Origin: UBA7359 sp041689615
Lineage (GTDB): Bacteria; Pseudomonadota; Gammaproteobacteria; Eutrophobiales; Eutrophobiaceae
Reading direction: 5' to 3'
Assembly: GCA_041689615.1 (NCBI GenBank)
Contig: JBDNFW010000011.1
Coordinates: 1 to 64,000 of the forward strand
Length of the DNA: 64,000 nucleotides
In this document: piece after piece, positions 8,194-15,613 of the stretch
Layout of the letters: each line of letters begins with the position of its first letter
Position numbering within the stretch: position 1 is the first letter of the stretch
Notes under the pieces: model-generated
The model's input: only the letters and a program-made list of their open reading frames with translations
Databases searched by the model: none
Told to the model about the DNA's origin: nothing
Program-made: the position numbers and the translations under genes

Positions 8194-8435
8194 GGGGCGT
8201 GTTTTTTGTGCATGTTTGTGATGAATTGCTCCCCGTCAAAATTATTGACGACTGGGCTATCTTCACCTGCTTGTAGTTTTGCGCGTAAAGCTAGAAGTTT
8301 TGCTTCATCGGTTTCGAGCTTGCGCAGACCTGCACGAACAACTTCACTAACTGACTGGAAGCGGCCTTGCTGTAAAATTTCAGCAACGAATTGATCAAAG
8401 TGTTCACCAAGTGTGACAGAGGTATTTCGGGGCAT
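8190..8435 (-). CDS. parD: ParD-family ribbon-helix-helix antitoxin
   Basis: 81 residues. The N-terminal strand TSVTLGEHFDQFVAE and helices (FQSVSEVVRAGLRKLE) form the CopG/Arc-type DNA-binding domain at about residues 4-45. The C-terminal part is the flexible ParE-binding tail. It precedes parE with a 4-bp overlap and is likely autoregulated through the palindrome at 8457-8475. Confidence 0.9.
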   Translation of the reverse strand: MPRNTSVTLGEHFDQFVAEILQQGRFQSVSEVVRAGLRKLETDEAKLLALRAKLQAGEDSPVVNNFDGEQFITNMHKKHAP

Positions 8436-8456
8436 TTAGCATATCCTCGCGGCTAT

Positions 8457-8475
8457 TGTATTAAATATTAATACA
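8457..8475. promoter_or_regulatory. Probable ParD operator
   Basis: TGTATTAA-ATA-TTAATACA is a perfect 19-bp inverted repeat centred about 30 bp upstream of the parD start, on an AT-rich promoter-like stretch. Autorepression by ParD is typical of the family. The 8436-8553 gap otherwise shows nothing clear. Confidence 0.6.
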
Positions 8476-8553
8476 GAGATAGCCTGATAGCAAGGGTATG
8501 GTCAGCGGAACGCCAAGTGAAACAAAGTCCGCATTTTGCGCAATGCTGTTCAC

Positions 8554-8892
8554 TTAAGCCATTGCCTGATTTGTGCTAGTTAGGGTGAAGACATGACGTT
8601 TGCCGATAGTTTTGGTTTCCAGTCTATGCCCAAGGCGAACAAATTTAGCCATTAAATAATCAATAGTGTATTGATCAAATTTTGTTGGGCTGCAAATGGC
8701 GCTGACTTCTGGCTGTTTAATGCCGAGAATTTCTGCGGCTTTTGCCTGGGTCAGTTTGTGCTTCTTCAAATGTGTTCGAATAGCACAAGACAGGTCAGCC
8801 TTAACCTTCAGGACTGCTGCAGTTTCATCATCGAAACCAATGTCATTGAAGACGTTGCCAGATGATGAGCTCATTTTACTTGTGTCTTTCAT
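8554..8892 (-). CDS. higA: HigA-type XRE antitoxin (partner of a Gp49-like HigB)
   Basis: 112 residues with an XRE helix-turn-helix of the HTH_37 type at about residues 46-70 (KLTQAKAAEILGIKQPEVSAI), preceded by a Ser-rich leader and SGNVFNDIGFDDETA, typical of this antitoxin family. It lies 47 bp downstream of the toxin reading frame, in toxin-first order. It appears intact, while the toxin upstream is frameshifted. The C-terminal extension (about residues 75-112) is longer than usual. Confidence 0.87.
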   Translation of the reverse strand: MKDTSKMSSSSGNVFNDIGFDDETAAVLKVKADLSCAIRTHLKKHKLTQAKAAEILGIKQPEVSAICSPTKFDQYTIDYLMAKFVRLGHRLETKTIGKRHVFTLTSTNQAMA

Positions 8893-8939
8893 GTCTTTAC
8901 TCTATTTTATAGTTATATCTACGGTCTCTGACCTAGTTA

Positions 8940-9256
8940 CTATTTCAGTATCTCCTTCAATCTCATCCTTGCCAGTCGTATATCTTTATTTGCTGTCCTT
9001 TTTGTCTTCTTGACGAAGCAGTGCAGTACATAGATGGCATCCTTTAGATTTGCTACATATATTGTTCTATATTCGGACTCTAAATGTATTCTTAACTCTT
9101 TTACGCCAGCACCTATAGTTCCATTGCCTTCCAATCATCCGGCGTTTCGCCGTTTTGAACCAGATTCAAGTTGTAACCAATTTCTTTAGCGGCATCTTTT
9201 GGGAAATTCTTTATATCTTCCAATGAACTGCCAACCCAGATAATTCCCTTTTCCAT
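8940..9256 (-). pseudogene. higB: Frameshifted HigB toxin of the Gp49-like (RelE-related) family
   Basis: From ATG at 9256 on the minus strand, 47 codons give the family N-terminus (IIWVGSSLEDIKNFPKDAAK and NGETPDDWKAM), ending at a TAG at 9113-9115. The rest of the domain continues in another frame (TIGAGVKELRIHLESEYRTI, YVLHCFVKKTKRTANKDI) to 8940. A 1-nt deletion near 9122-9128, just after DDWKAM, explains the break. The downstream frame alone would make only the C-terminal 64 residues, so toxicity is probably lost. Confidence 0.85.
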
Positions 9257-9264
9257 GTTATTAA

Positions 9265-9315
9265 TATAGGTAAAACCTATAATTAAGCAAGAAAAAATAT
9301 AGGTAATTGCCTATA
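9265..9315. promoter_or_regulatory. Pair of TATAGG...CCTATA palindromes, probable HigA operators
   Basis: Two perfect inverted repeats share the core TATAGG/CCTATA: TATAGGT-AAA-ACCTATA at 9265-9281 and TATAGG-TAATTG-CCTATA at 9298-9315. Their centres are about 33 bp apart, close to three helical turns, and the first lies 8 bp upstream of the higB start. This fits two HigA dimers binding the module's promoter. Confidence 0.65.
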
Positions 9316-9597
9316 TTATTGCATAAGGTTTTTACGTTTTTACACCTTATACATTTTTCAGTATATTGATGTAATAAAAATAATATAGTTAAGCCAATGA
9401 GTAGTCTTTATCTAATTGAGAATATAGATAATCAGTTTGTAATTTCGTCCCTCCCAGATCGCTTCTGTAATCGTGATTAATAAGATCGCCAGCCATGATA
9501 TAATTAAAAGAGTTGAAAAAAGCTACAGATATCTTAATGGCAATATCAAACTTAGAATACATTGAAATATTGATATTTTATGGTTATTAAATATGTT

Positions 9598-9625
9598 TTA
9601 ACCGTTTTTACTATTCTGCTATAAT
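9598..9625 (+). promoter_or_regulatory. Candidate extended -10 promoter for the nucleotide-sugar genes
   Basis: TGCTATAAT (9617-9625) is a consensus extended -10. A weak -35-like TTAACC stands 16 bp upstream (9598-9603). The ATG at 9702 lies 76 bp further on. The rest of the 9316-9701 gap is AT-rich and holds only a 27-codon ORF at 9397 without family features; I see no other gene there. Confidence 0.45.
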
Positions 9626-9701
9626 CAGTTTTATCGTACTAAAGTTATAGTATAATTCTTATCTTTGTCTTAAATTCAATTTCTTGATTTCTATCATATA
9701 A

Positions 9702-10709
9702 ATGAGAATACTCATTACAGGTGCCGCAGGATTTATCGGTTTTCATACCTCCCAGTATTTACTTAATCGAGGCGATACAGTAGTCGGCATTGATAATCTC
9801 AATGACTATTATGATCCCTCTTTAAAAGAAGCACGGCTGTCTCAATTAAAAAATAAAGAAAAATTTAGTTTTCATAAAATAGACATTATTGATAAAGAGG
9901 CTATCGATAATGTTTTTGAGTCAGAATCTCCCGACACTGTTATTCACCTAGCTGCACAAGCTGGAGTTCGATATTCATTAGAAAACCCATACGCCTATAT
10001 TGATTCAAATATTACCGGGTTCATGAATATCCTTGAAGCATGTCGATACTATCCGGTTAAACATCTGGTATTTGCTTCTTCCAGCTCTGTCTATGGTTCA
10101 AATACGCAAATGCCGTTTAGTGTCAATGATAACGTTGATCACCCGCTTTCATTATACGCAGCGACAAAAAAATCAAATGAGTTAATGGCACACACCTACA
10201 GTCATTTATATAACATCCCTGTCAGTGGCTTACGTTTTTTTACGGTCTACGGTCCATGGGGAAGGCCTGATATGGCATTGTTTATTTTTACCAGAAAAAT
10301 TCTTAACGGTGAAATAATAGATGTGTTTAATAATGGCCAACACAAACGTGACTTTACTTATATTGATGACATTGTCGAAGGCGTCGTTCGTGTTACTGAC
10401 AATATTGCTACTAGTAATCCTGATTGGAATAGCGATCATCCTGATCCTGCAACAAGCAAAGCACCTTATCGTTTATACAATATCGGTAACAATACACCGG
10501 TTGAATTGATGTATTTTATTGAGCTAATTGAAAAGAATCTCGATAAAAAAGCGGATAAAAACTATCTGCCACTCCAACTCGGTGATGTTCCTGCAACGTA
10601 TGCTAACGTCGATGCATTAATGGATTATGTTGGTTATTCGCCTTCAACCTCGATTGAAACAGGCATAGAAAATTTTGTTAAGTGGTATAAGGATTATTAT
10701 AAAGTATGA
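9702..10709 (+). CDS. UDP-glucuronate 4-epimerase (CapI/LpsL type)
   Basis: An extended short-chain dehydrogenase of 335 residues. The NAD-binding motif is GAAGFIG (residues 7-13), followed by DNLNDYYDPSLKEARLSQL, which is characteristic of UDP-GlcA 4-epimerases. The catalytic Ser region SSSSVYG and the Tyr-Lys pair in YAATKK are present. The reaction interconverts UDP-GlcA and UDP-GalA in the cytoplasm. Its substrate would come from the ugd product encoded at 12309. It overlaps the next gene by 4 bp, so the two are translationally coupled. An epimerase acting on N-acetylated uronates is the main alternative, given that neighbour. Confidence 0.85.
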   Translation: MRILITGAAGFIGFHTSQYLLNRGDTVVGIDNLNDYYDPSLKEARLSQLKNKEKFSFHKIDIIDKEAIDNVFESESPDTVIHLAAQAGVRYSLENPYAYIDSNITGFMNILEACRYYPVKHLVFASSSSVYGSNTQMPFSVNDNVDHPLSLYAATKKSNELMAHTYSHLYNIPVSGLRFFTVYGPWGRPDMALFIFTRKILNGEIIDVFNNGQHKRDFTYIDDIVEGVVRVTDNIATSNPDWNSDHPDPATSKAPYRLYNIGNNTPVELMYFIELIEKNLDKKADKNYLPLQLGDVPATYANVDALMDYVGYSPSTSIETGIENFVKWYKDYYKV

Positions 10710-11995
10710 GTAAAGTTATGAATCGTAATGTGTCCGTTATTGGTTTGGGTTATGTCGGTTTACCAGTCGCGGTTGCATTTGGTGAGACTTCAAAAGTTAT
10801 TGGGTTTGATGTTAATCAAAAAAGAATATCTGAACTCATTGATGGCGTAGATAAGACAGGTGAAGTCACCTCTGCTGAACTTAAAGTGGCAAACATTCAC
10901 TTTACTTCAAATTTGAAAGACCTATCGAAAGCAAATTTTCATATAGTCGCTGTTCCTACACCAATTGATAAAGATAAAAAGCCTGACTTAAGACCATTAT
11001 TGTCTGCATCCAAAACGGTAGGTCAAATTTTAAAGAAAGGCGATATCGTAGTTTATGAGTCTACGGTCTATCCTGGAGCAACTGAAGATGAATGCGCTAC
11101 TGTTTTGGAAGCGGAGTCTGGTTTAACTAGTGGCAAAGATTTTTTTCTGGGTTATTCCCCTGAACGTATCAATCCTGGTGATAAGAAACATACTTTTAAA
11201 ACAATCAAGAAAGTGGTTGCAGCACAGGATGAAAATACACTTGAAATTGTTGCGAATGTTTATTCATCTGTTGTTGATGCCGGAGTATATAAAGCAGCGT
11301 CAATTAAAGTGGCTGAAGCGGCAAAAGTCATTGAAAATACACAACGCGACTTGAATATAGCATTGATGAATGAGCTGGCGGTTATATTTAAACAAATGAA
11401 TATTGATACACATGATGTACTGGAAGCTGCCAGCACGAAATGGAATTTTTTACCATTTGAACCTGGTTTGGTGGGTGGCCATTGTATTGGTATTGATCCT
11501 TATTATTTGACTTATAAATCGACATTGTTGGGTTATGAGCCACAAGTCATTCTTTCCGGAAGAAAGATAAATGACGGCATGGGCAAATACATTGCAGATT
11601 CATTAATCGATAGTTTAGAAAAAGAGAATAAAAATTTAGATGACGTTGTTATCACTGTTCTTGGAATTACGTTTAAAGAAAATGTTCCCGATATTCGTAA
11701 TTCAAAAGTTATTGATATCATAAATGAGTTAAGCAATTATCCTGTAACAATTCAGGTTTATGATCCATGCGCTGATAGACTAGATGTAAGAGATGAATAT
11801 CAGATTGACTTAGTTGAATTTGATGATTTGAAAAAAGCCGATGCAGTTATTCTTGCCGTTCCGCATAATGATTTTTTAGAGCAAGGTTGGGAGCTGATTT
11901 CTAAATTATTAGAAAAAGAAGGAATTGTTTATGACATCAAGAGTATTCTTGATAGAAATACAATTCCTGAAACTCTTAAACTCTTTCGTTTATAA
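10706..11995 (+). CDS. tviB: UDP-N-acetylhexosamine 6-dehydrogenase, WbpO/TviB family
   Basis: 429 residues with the three UDP-sugar dehydrogenase domains: Rossmann VIGLGYVGLPVAVAFGE, central VAEAAKVIENTQRDLNIAL, and catalytic Cys in GLVGGHCIGIDPYYLTYK. The length and these segments match WbpO/TviB rather than Ugd. The family oxidises UDP-GlcNAc or UDP-GalNAc to the uronic acid with NAD+. It may supply the WbpB/E/D/I-type module at 58.7-63.7 kb, but true WbpA was not seen. It overlaps the epimerase by 4 bp, and a MITE-like element starts right after its stop. An in-frame ATG at 10718 is an alternative start. Confidence 0.88.
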   Translation: MSKVMNRNVSVIGLGYVGLPVAVAFGETSKVIGFDVNQKRISELIDGVDKTGEVTSAELKVANIHFTSNLKDLSKANFHIVAVPTPIDKDKKPDLRPLLSASKTVGQILKKGDIVVYESTVYPGATEDECATVLEAESGLTSGKDFFLGYSPERINPGDKKHTFKTIKKVVAAQDENTLEIVANVYSSVVDAGVYKAASIKVAEAAKVIENTQRDLNIALMNELAVIFKQMNIDTHDVLEAASTKWNFLPFEPGLVGGHCIGIDPYYLTYKSTLLGYEPQVILSGRKINDGMGKYIADSLIDSLEKENKNLDDVVITVLGITFKENVPDIRNSKVIDIINELSNYPVTIQVYDPCADRLDVRDEYQIDLVEFDDLKKADAVILAVPHNDFLEQGWELISKLLEKEGIVYDIKSILDRNTIPETLKLFRL

Positions 11996-12002
11996 AAAAT
12001 AT

Positions 12003-12278
12003 CACTGCTGTCCCGTTTACTTAACAGGTGTTTTCTTAAACAATTGTTACCAAAGGGGAATGCAAAACTTTAAGAACAATAGACATGAAATCACAACGTC
12101 ATACTCGCGCACGCCTACAGGGAAGTAGGCGGTAGAGCGACGCATGGAGCCAAAGCCGAGGCGGGTATCCAGTAAGTCATTGATTAGCATAATGACATAA
12201 TCCACTGGGTTCCCGCCGTAGCCTGTCCTCGAATGATTTAGTCGGGGGCGGGAACGACGTGTTAACGGGACAGCACTG
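12003..12278. mobile_element. MITE-like non-coding element with terminal inverted repeats and 9-bp target duplication
   Basis: The left end CACTGCTGTCCCGTTTAC and the reverse complement of the right end CAGTGCTGTCCCGTTAAC agree at 16 of 18 positions. The 276-bp element is flanked by perfect direct repeats AAAAAATAT (11994-12002 and 12279-12287), the hallmark of a 9-bp target duplication. It has no transposase ORF, so movement would need an enzyme in trans. 9-bp duplications fit IS4-like transposases, among others; that assignment is inference. It fills the 313-bp gap between the dehydrogenase and ugd and contains a second nested repeat. Confidence 0.82.
12097..12259. repeat. Dispersed GC-rich inverted-repeat element, copy 2 (nested)
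   Basis: This 163-bp GC-rich block starts CGTCATACTCGCGC and ends GCGGGAACGACG, so its ends are imperfect inverted repeats. Its right arm is nearly identical, in reverse complement, to the left arm of the element at 5386-5475. It lies inside the larger MITE-like element, which suggests nesting or a composite origin. Confidence 0.78.
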
Positions 12279-12308
12279 AAAAAATATATGTATTGGAGAA
12301 CACGATAA

Positions 12309-13616
12309 ATGAAAGTAACGATGCTTGGTTGTGGTTATGTCGGTCTTGTTTCGGGTGCCTGCTTTGCTGAGTTTGGTGCTAATGTCACTTGTTTTGATGT
12401 CGACAAGACAAAGGTTCAAAAACTATTAGATGGTGTTATGCCAATATATGAGCCAGGCCTTGATGATTTGGTGAAAAAGAACGTTGATCAGGGACGACTT
12501 TCTTTCTCAGATGATTTGAATAACTGTATTTCTGATTCTGATCTTGTTTTTGTTGCTGTAGGTACGCCGACAAGAAGAGGTGATGGACATGCTGATTTAA
12601 GTTATGTCTATCAGGCTGTGCAGGACATTGCACCATTCTTGAAAAATTATACGGTGATTGTTGATAAGTCTACTGTCCCCGTTGGCACAGCAAGAAATGT
12701 TAAGCGCATCATTGCCGAAGCTAATCCTGATGCTGACTTTGATGTTGCATCGAATCCTGAGTTTCTTCGCGAGGGTGCGGCGATTACCGATTTTATGCGT
12801 CCGGATCGTGTTGTTATTGGCGTTGAAAATGAGCGCGCTGAAAATGTACTAAGAGAATTATATCGACCGATTAACTTAATAGAATCTCCAATATTATCTA
12901 CTGATCTTGAAAGTGCAGAGTTAATTAAATATGCATCGAATGCTTTTTTAGCAACAAAGATTAGCTTCATTAATGAGATGTCTGTTCTTTGCGAAGAAGT
13001 CGGTGCGGATGTTCATGCCATTGCTAAGGGCATGGGGTTAGATGGACGTATTGGTCGTAAGTTTTTACATCCCGGCCCTGGCTATGGTGGTTCATGTTTT
13101 CCGAAAGACACACAAGCACTCGTTCGGATCGCTCAAGAACATGGTGTTTCTAGTCGTATTGTAGAAACTGTCATTGAAGTGAATGAAGCACAGAAAGCGA
13201 GAATGATAAAAAAGATTCGCAGAGCACTGGGTGGAAATGAGAATGGTAAAACGATAGCCGTTTTGGGGTTAACTTTTAAACCAGAAACAGATGATATGCG
13301 TGATGCACCTTCACTCGCCATATTACCTAAGCTAATTGAAAATGGATGTCTTGTTCGTGCCCATGATCCTCAAGGTGTACACGAGGCAAAAACATTATTA
13401 CCTTCTGAAGTCCAATATTACGATGATATTTACGCAATGTTAGATAATGTTGATGCTGTGGTATTAATGACAGAATGGAATATGTATAGAAATCTCGATA
13501 TGGATTTAATTAAATCCAAACTTAAACAACCTGTCTTTATCGATTTGCGCAATGTTTATGAACCCAAAAAAATGAAGTCGATGGGCTTTGATTATCATTG
13601 TATTGGAAGGGGATAA
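12309..13616 (+). CDS. ugd: UDP-glucose 6-dehydrogenase
   Basis: 435 residues of the UDP-glucose/GDP-mannose dehydrogenase family. Motifs are MLGCGYVGLVSGACFAEFG for NAD, DKSTVPVGTA, SNPEFLREGAAI and the catalytic Cys in PGPGYGGSCFPKDT. It makes UDP-glucuronate from UDP-glucose with two NAD+ in the cytoplasm, feeding the epimerase at 9702 and uronic-acid residues. GGAGA 12 bp upstream of the ATG is a good ribosome site. The MITE-like element separates it from the upstream genes, so it may have its own promoter or be read through. Confidence 0.95.
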   Translation: MKVTMLGCGYVGLVSGACFAEFGANVTCFDVDKTKVQKLLDGVMPIYEPGLDDLVKKNVDQGRLSFSDDLNNCISDSDLVFVAVGTPTRRGDGHADLSYVYQAVQDIAPFLKNYTVIVDKSTVPVGTARNVKRIIAEANPDADFDVASNPEFLREGAAITDFMRPDRVVIGVENERAENVLRELYRPINLIESPILSTDLESAELIKYASNAFLATKISFINEMSVLCEEVGADVHAIAKGMGLDGRIGRKFLHPGPGYGGSCFPKDTQALVRIAQEHGVSSRIVETVIEVNEAQKARMIKKIRRALGGNENGKTIAVLGLTFKPETDDMRDAPSLAILPKLIENGCLVRAHDPQGVHEAKTLLPSEVQYYDDIYAMLDNVDAVVLMTEWNMYRNLDMDLIKSKLKQPVFIDLRNVYEPKKMKSMGFDYHCIGRG

Positions 13617-13648
13617 TCTTTTGTGAAAGCTTGCGATCGTTATTTCCC

Positions 13649-13673
13649 GTGCTACACTGATACTGTGTAGCAC
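13649..13673. promoter_or_regulatory. Palindromic operator of the PIN-type TA module, overlapping a candidate promoter
   Basis: GTGCTACAC-TGATACT-GTGTAGCAC is a perfect 9-bp inverted repeat 12 bp before the antitoxin start. It covers a candidate -10 (TACACT, 13653-13658), with TTGCGA 16 bp upstream as a -35. Such placement fits antitoxin autorepression. Confidence 0.65.
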
Positions 13674-13685
13674 AGGAGTTAAAAT

Positions 13686-13934
13686 ATGAGCAATCTTACC
13701 ATTACTATTGATGATACGGTTTTGAAAAAGGCACGTATGCGTGCACTGGAGGAAGGCACCTCGGTGAACGCTGAACTACGGCGTTATCTTGAAGTTTATT
13801 CAGGGCAAACAAAAGATTACAAGAAGATCGCTACTAATATCATTGAATTGGCTAAGAAAAGTAACTGTAGCAGCCAGGGTCATAAATGGACGCGTGAAGA
13901 AATTTATGATCGATGGGAACAACATCACAAATAA
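13686..13934 (+). CDS. Ribbon-helix-helix antitoxin of a PIN-domain TA pair
   Basis: 82 residues. The N-terminus (LTITIDDTVLKKARMRALEE, then GTSVNAELRRYLEVY) is a ribbon-helix-helix domain of the FitA/VapB type. The acidic and aromatic C-terminus (EEIYDRWEQHHK) would occupy the toxin's active site. A strong ribosome site (AGGAG) precedes the ATG. Its TAA overlaps the toxin's ATG as TAATG. An autoregulatory palindrome lies just upstream. Confidence 0.85.
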   Translation: MSNLTITIDDTVLKKARMRALEEGTSVNAELRRYLEVYSGQTKDYKKIATNIIELAKKSNCSSQGHKWTREEIYDRWEQHHK

Positions 13935-14347
13935 TGTATTCCTTCCTTGATACAAATATCCTTATCTATATGTTTGATAAGAATGAACCTGATAAGCAAG
14001 ATGAGGCACATAAACTTTTTTATAAAGAGGTTAGTCAGGGTAAAGCAGTCATTAGCACTCAGGTATTACAAGAATTCTATAATGTTGTCACTAAAAGATT
14101 GTTTGAACCACTAGATAAAAAAGATGCCGAACAAGCTGTCATCAAATTATCATTGTTACCAGTACGTCAAATTGATACTCAAATTATTCTGGCGGCAATT
14201 AAACGTAATCAATCCGATCAAGTTTCGTTTTGGGATGCCCTTATAATTGAAACTGCATTGAGAGCAGGAGCAAGTATACTCTGGAGTGAAGATATGCAAT
14301 ATGGTCGACAGATCGATGATCTTAAAATACAAAATCCTTTCAAATAA
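13934..14347 (+). CDS. PIN-domain ribonuclease toxin (VapC/FitB type)
   Basis: 137 residues. The PIN acidic residues are visible as Asp6 (FLDTNILIY), Glu47 (VLQEFYNV), Asp101 (SFWDALI) and Asp120 (LWSEDMQ), which coordinate metal for RNA cleavage. An in-frame ATG at 13913 would add seven residues inside the antitoxin gene, but the TAATG overlap at 13932-13936 and the family's N-terminus favour 13934. The gene looks intact. It stands between ugd and cysC, an accessory insertion in the glycan locus. Confidence 0.88.
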   Translation: MYSFLDTNILIYMFDKNEPDKQDEAHKLFYKEVSQGKAVISTQVLQEFYNVVTKRLFEPLDKKDAEQAVIKLSLLPVRQIDTQIILAAIKRNQSDQVSFWDALIIETALRAGASILWSEDMQYGRQIDDLKIQNPFK

Positions 14348-14374
14348 ATCATTTCTACTCATCAGTAAAGCATC

Positions 14375-14992
14375 ATGAATAAAGTAACAAATCAACACAC
14401 TGTTTGGCATGAACCTTCAATCTATCGAAAAGATAGAGAAGAAATGAATGGGCATAAAAGTGTCATCATCTGGTTCACAGGATTGTCAGGTGCAGGAAAG
14501 TCTACGGTAGCGCATGCATTAGAAGATAGATTACATAAAAACAAAGTCAGAACCTTTGTACTTGATGGAGATAATGTTAGACGTGATCTTTGCAAAGACC
14601 TTGGCTTTTCAGATGATGACCGGACCGAAAATATCAGACGAATCGGTGAAGTTAGTAAACTTATGATGGAAGCTGGCGTTATAGTCTTAACTGCATTCAT
14701 TTCACCTTTTATTAAAGATAGGCAAATTGTTAGGGAATTAGCTACTGAAGGCGAATTTATAGAAGTGTATTGTGACGCCTCACTCGATGTTTGTGAATCA
14801 CGCGATGTAAAAGGCTTGTATAAGAAGGCGCGTGCAGGAGAGATTCCTCATTTTACGGGTATATCTTCAGAATATGAGCAGCCAAAGAATCCTGAAATGT
14901 TACTTGATACTGAAAATCAGACGGTAGAGTACTCGGTTGAACGTATCATTACATACCTTACCGAAAGGCAAATTATTAATAATCAGAAATAA
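14375..14992 (+). CDS. cysC: Adenylylsulfate (APS) kinase
   Basis: 205 residues with Walker A GLSGAGKST, the APS-binding segment LDGDNVRRDLCKDLGFSDDDR and FTGISSEYEQP. It phosphorylates APS to PAPS, the sulfate donor. No cysD, cysN or cysH is in the window. Its place directly before rfaH and the glycan operon suggests PAPS supply for sulfation of the polysaccharide; that is inference. The P-loop protein at 39187 is one candidate consumer. An in-frame ATG at 14444 would remove the first 23 residues; the ORF start keeps the normal N-terminal extension (TVWHEPSIYR). Confidence 0.94.
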   Translation: MNKVTNQHTVWHEPSIYRKDREEMNGHKSVIIWFTGLSGAGKSTVAHALEDRLHKNKVRTFVLDGDNVRRDLCKDLGFSDDDRTENIRRIGEVSKLMMEAGVIVLTAFISPFIKDRQIVRELATEGEFIEVYCDASLDVCESRDVKGLYKKARAGEIPHFTGISSEYEQPKNPEMLLDTENQTVEYSVERIITYLTERQIINNQK

Positions 14993-14994
14993 TC

Positions 14995-15495
14995 ATGAAG
15001 TTCTGGTATCTAATCCATTCAAAACCAAAAGATGAGAAAGTAGCCCAAGAGAATCTTGAAAGACAGGGCTATGAAACCTATCTGCCGTTAATTCTTGGTA
15101 GAACGAAAAGACGTGGTAAAACAACAAAATCAATTCAGCCCATGTTTCCGAGATACTTATTTATCCATTTGAGTGATCAAACGGATGATTGGGGACCTAT
15201 ACGCTCAACATTAGGCGTTTCAAGTTTGGTTCGATTTGGAATGACGCCGGCGAAAGTGCCAGATGTACTAATAAATTCTTTGAAACAAAATGAAAATAGT
15301 CAAGGAATTCATGAGCTTCCGAATAAATCTTTGTCTCCCGGAGATAAATTACTCATTGTCGAAGGGCTATTTGAAGGTTATGAAGCAACCTTATTTAGCA
15401 AAAAATCAGATGATCGTGTAGTGGTATTATTAAAGATTGCCGAAAATTTCGTAAAAGTTAAGTTAGAACAATCACTTATAGAGCCTTTAAACTAA
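14995..15495 (+). CDS. rfaH: RfaH, NusG-paralogous transcription antiterminator
   Basis: 166 residues with the NusG-like N-terminal domain (WYLIHSKPKDEKVAQENLER, YETYLPLI, MFPRYLFIHL, IRSTLGVSSLVRFG) and a short C-terminal KOW-type domain (about residues 110-166). RfaH binds RNA polymerase paused at ops elements, suppresses termination and recruits ribosomes in long envelope operons. It starts 2 bp after cysC. A perfect ops core lies 0.8 kb downstream at 16307, so its target is probably the adjacent operon. Whether it is the cell's only RfaH cannot be told from this window. Confidence 0.92.
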   Translation: MKFWYLIHSKPKDEKVAQENLERQGYETYLPLILGRTKRRGKTTKSIQPMFPRYLFIHLSDQTDDWGPIRSTLGVSSLVRFGMTPAKVPDVLINSLKQNENSQGIHELPNKSLSPGDKLLIVEGLFEGYEATLFSKKSDDRVVVLLKIAENFVKVKLEQSLIEPLN

Positions 15496-15568
15496 TTATT
15501 TTCTTTTTTTATTGCTGTAAGTCAATTTCTCCATTTTAAATTTCATTGTGTTTTCACTACATCGAGTA

Positions 15569-15613
15569 GTTCATTTTATGAACGCTCTTATATATACTGT
15601 TCATATTATGAAC
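15569..15613. promoter_or_regulatory. Two GTTCAT-N3-ATGAAC operators around a candidate promoter
   Basis: GTTCATTTTATGAAC (15569-15583) and GTTCATATTATGAAC (15599-15613) are both perfect 6-bp inverted repeats with 3-bp spacers, centred 30 bp apart. TATACT (15593-15598) between them could be a -10. The second palindrome contains the ATG at 15608. This arrangement fits strong autorepression by the winged-helix regulator. A start about 7 nt past TATACT would give a nearly leaderless mRNA. Confidence 0.68.

Noticed and set aside
8082..8394. Overlapping + strand ORFs across parDE
   Set aside because: They are opposite to the coupled parD-parE frames, which carry the family motifs.
9397..9480. 27-codon ORF in the gap before the epimerase gene
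   Set aside because: Too short, no ribosome site and no recognisable motif; likely chance in AT-rich DNA.
12128..12140. GGCGGTAGAGCGA resembles an ops core
   Set aside because: It is inside the GC-rich repeat/MITE, lacks the conserved T at the third position after GGCGGTAG, and precedes no long operon on its own.
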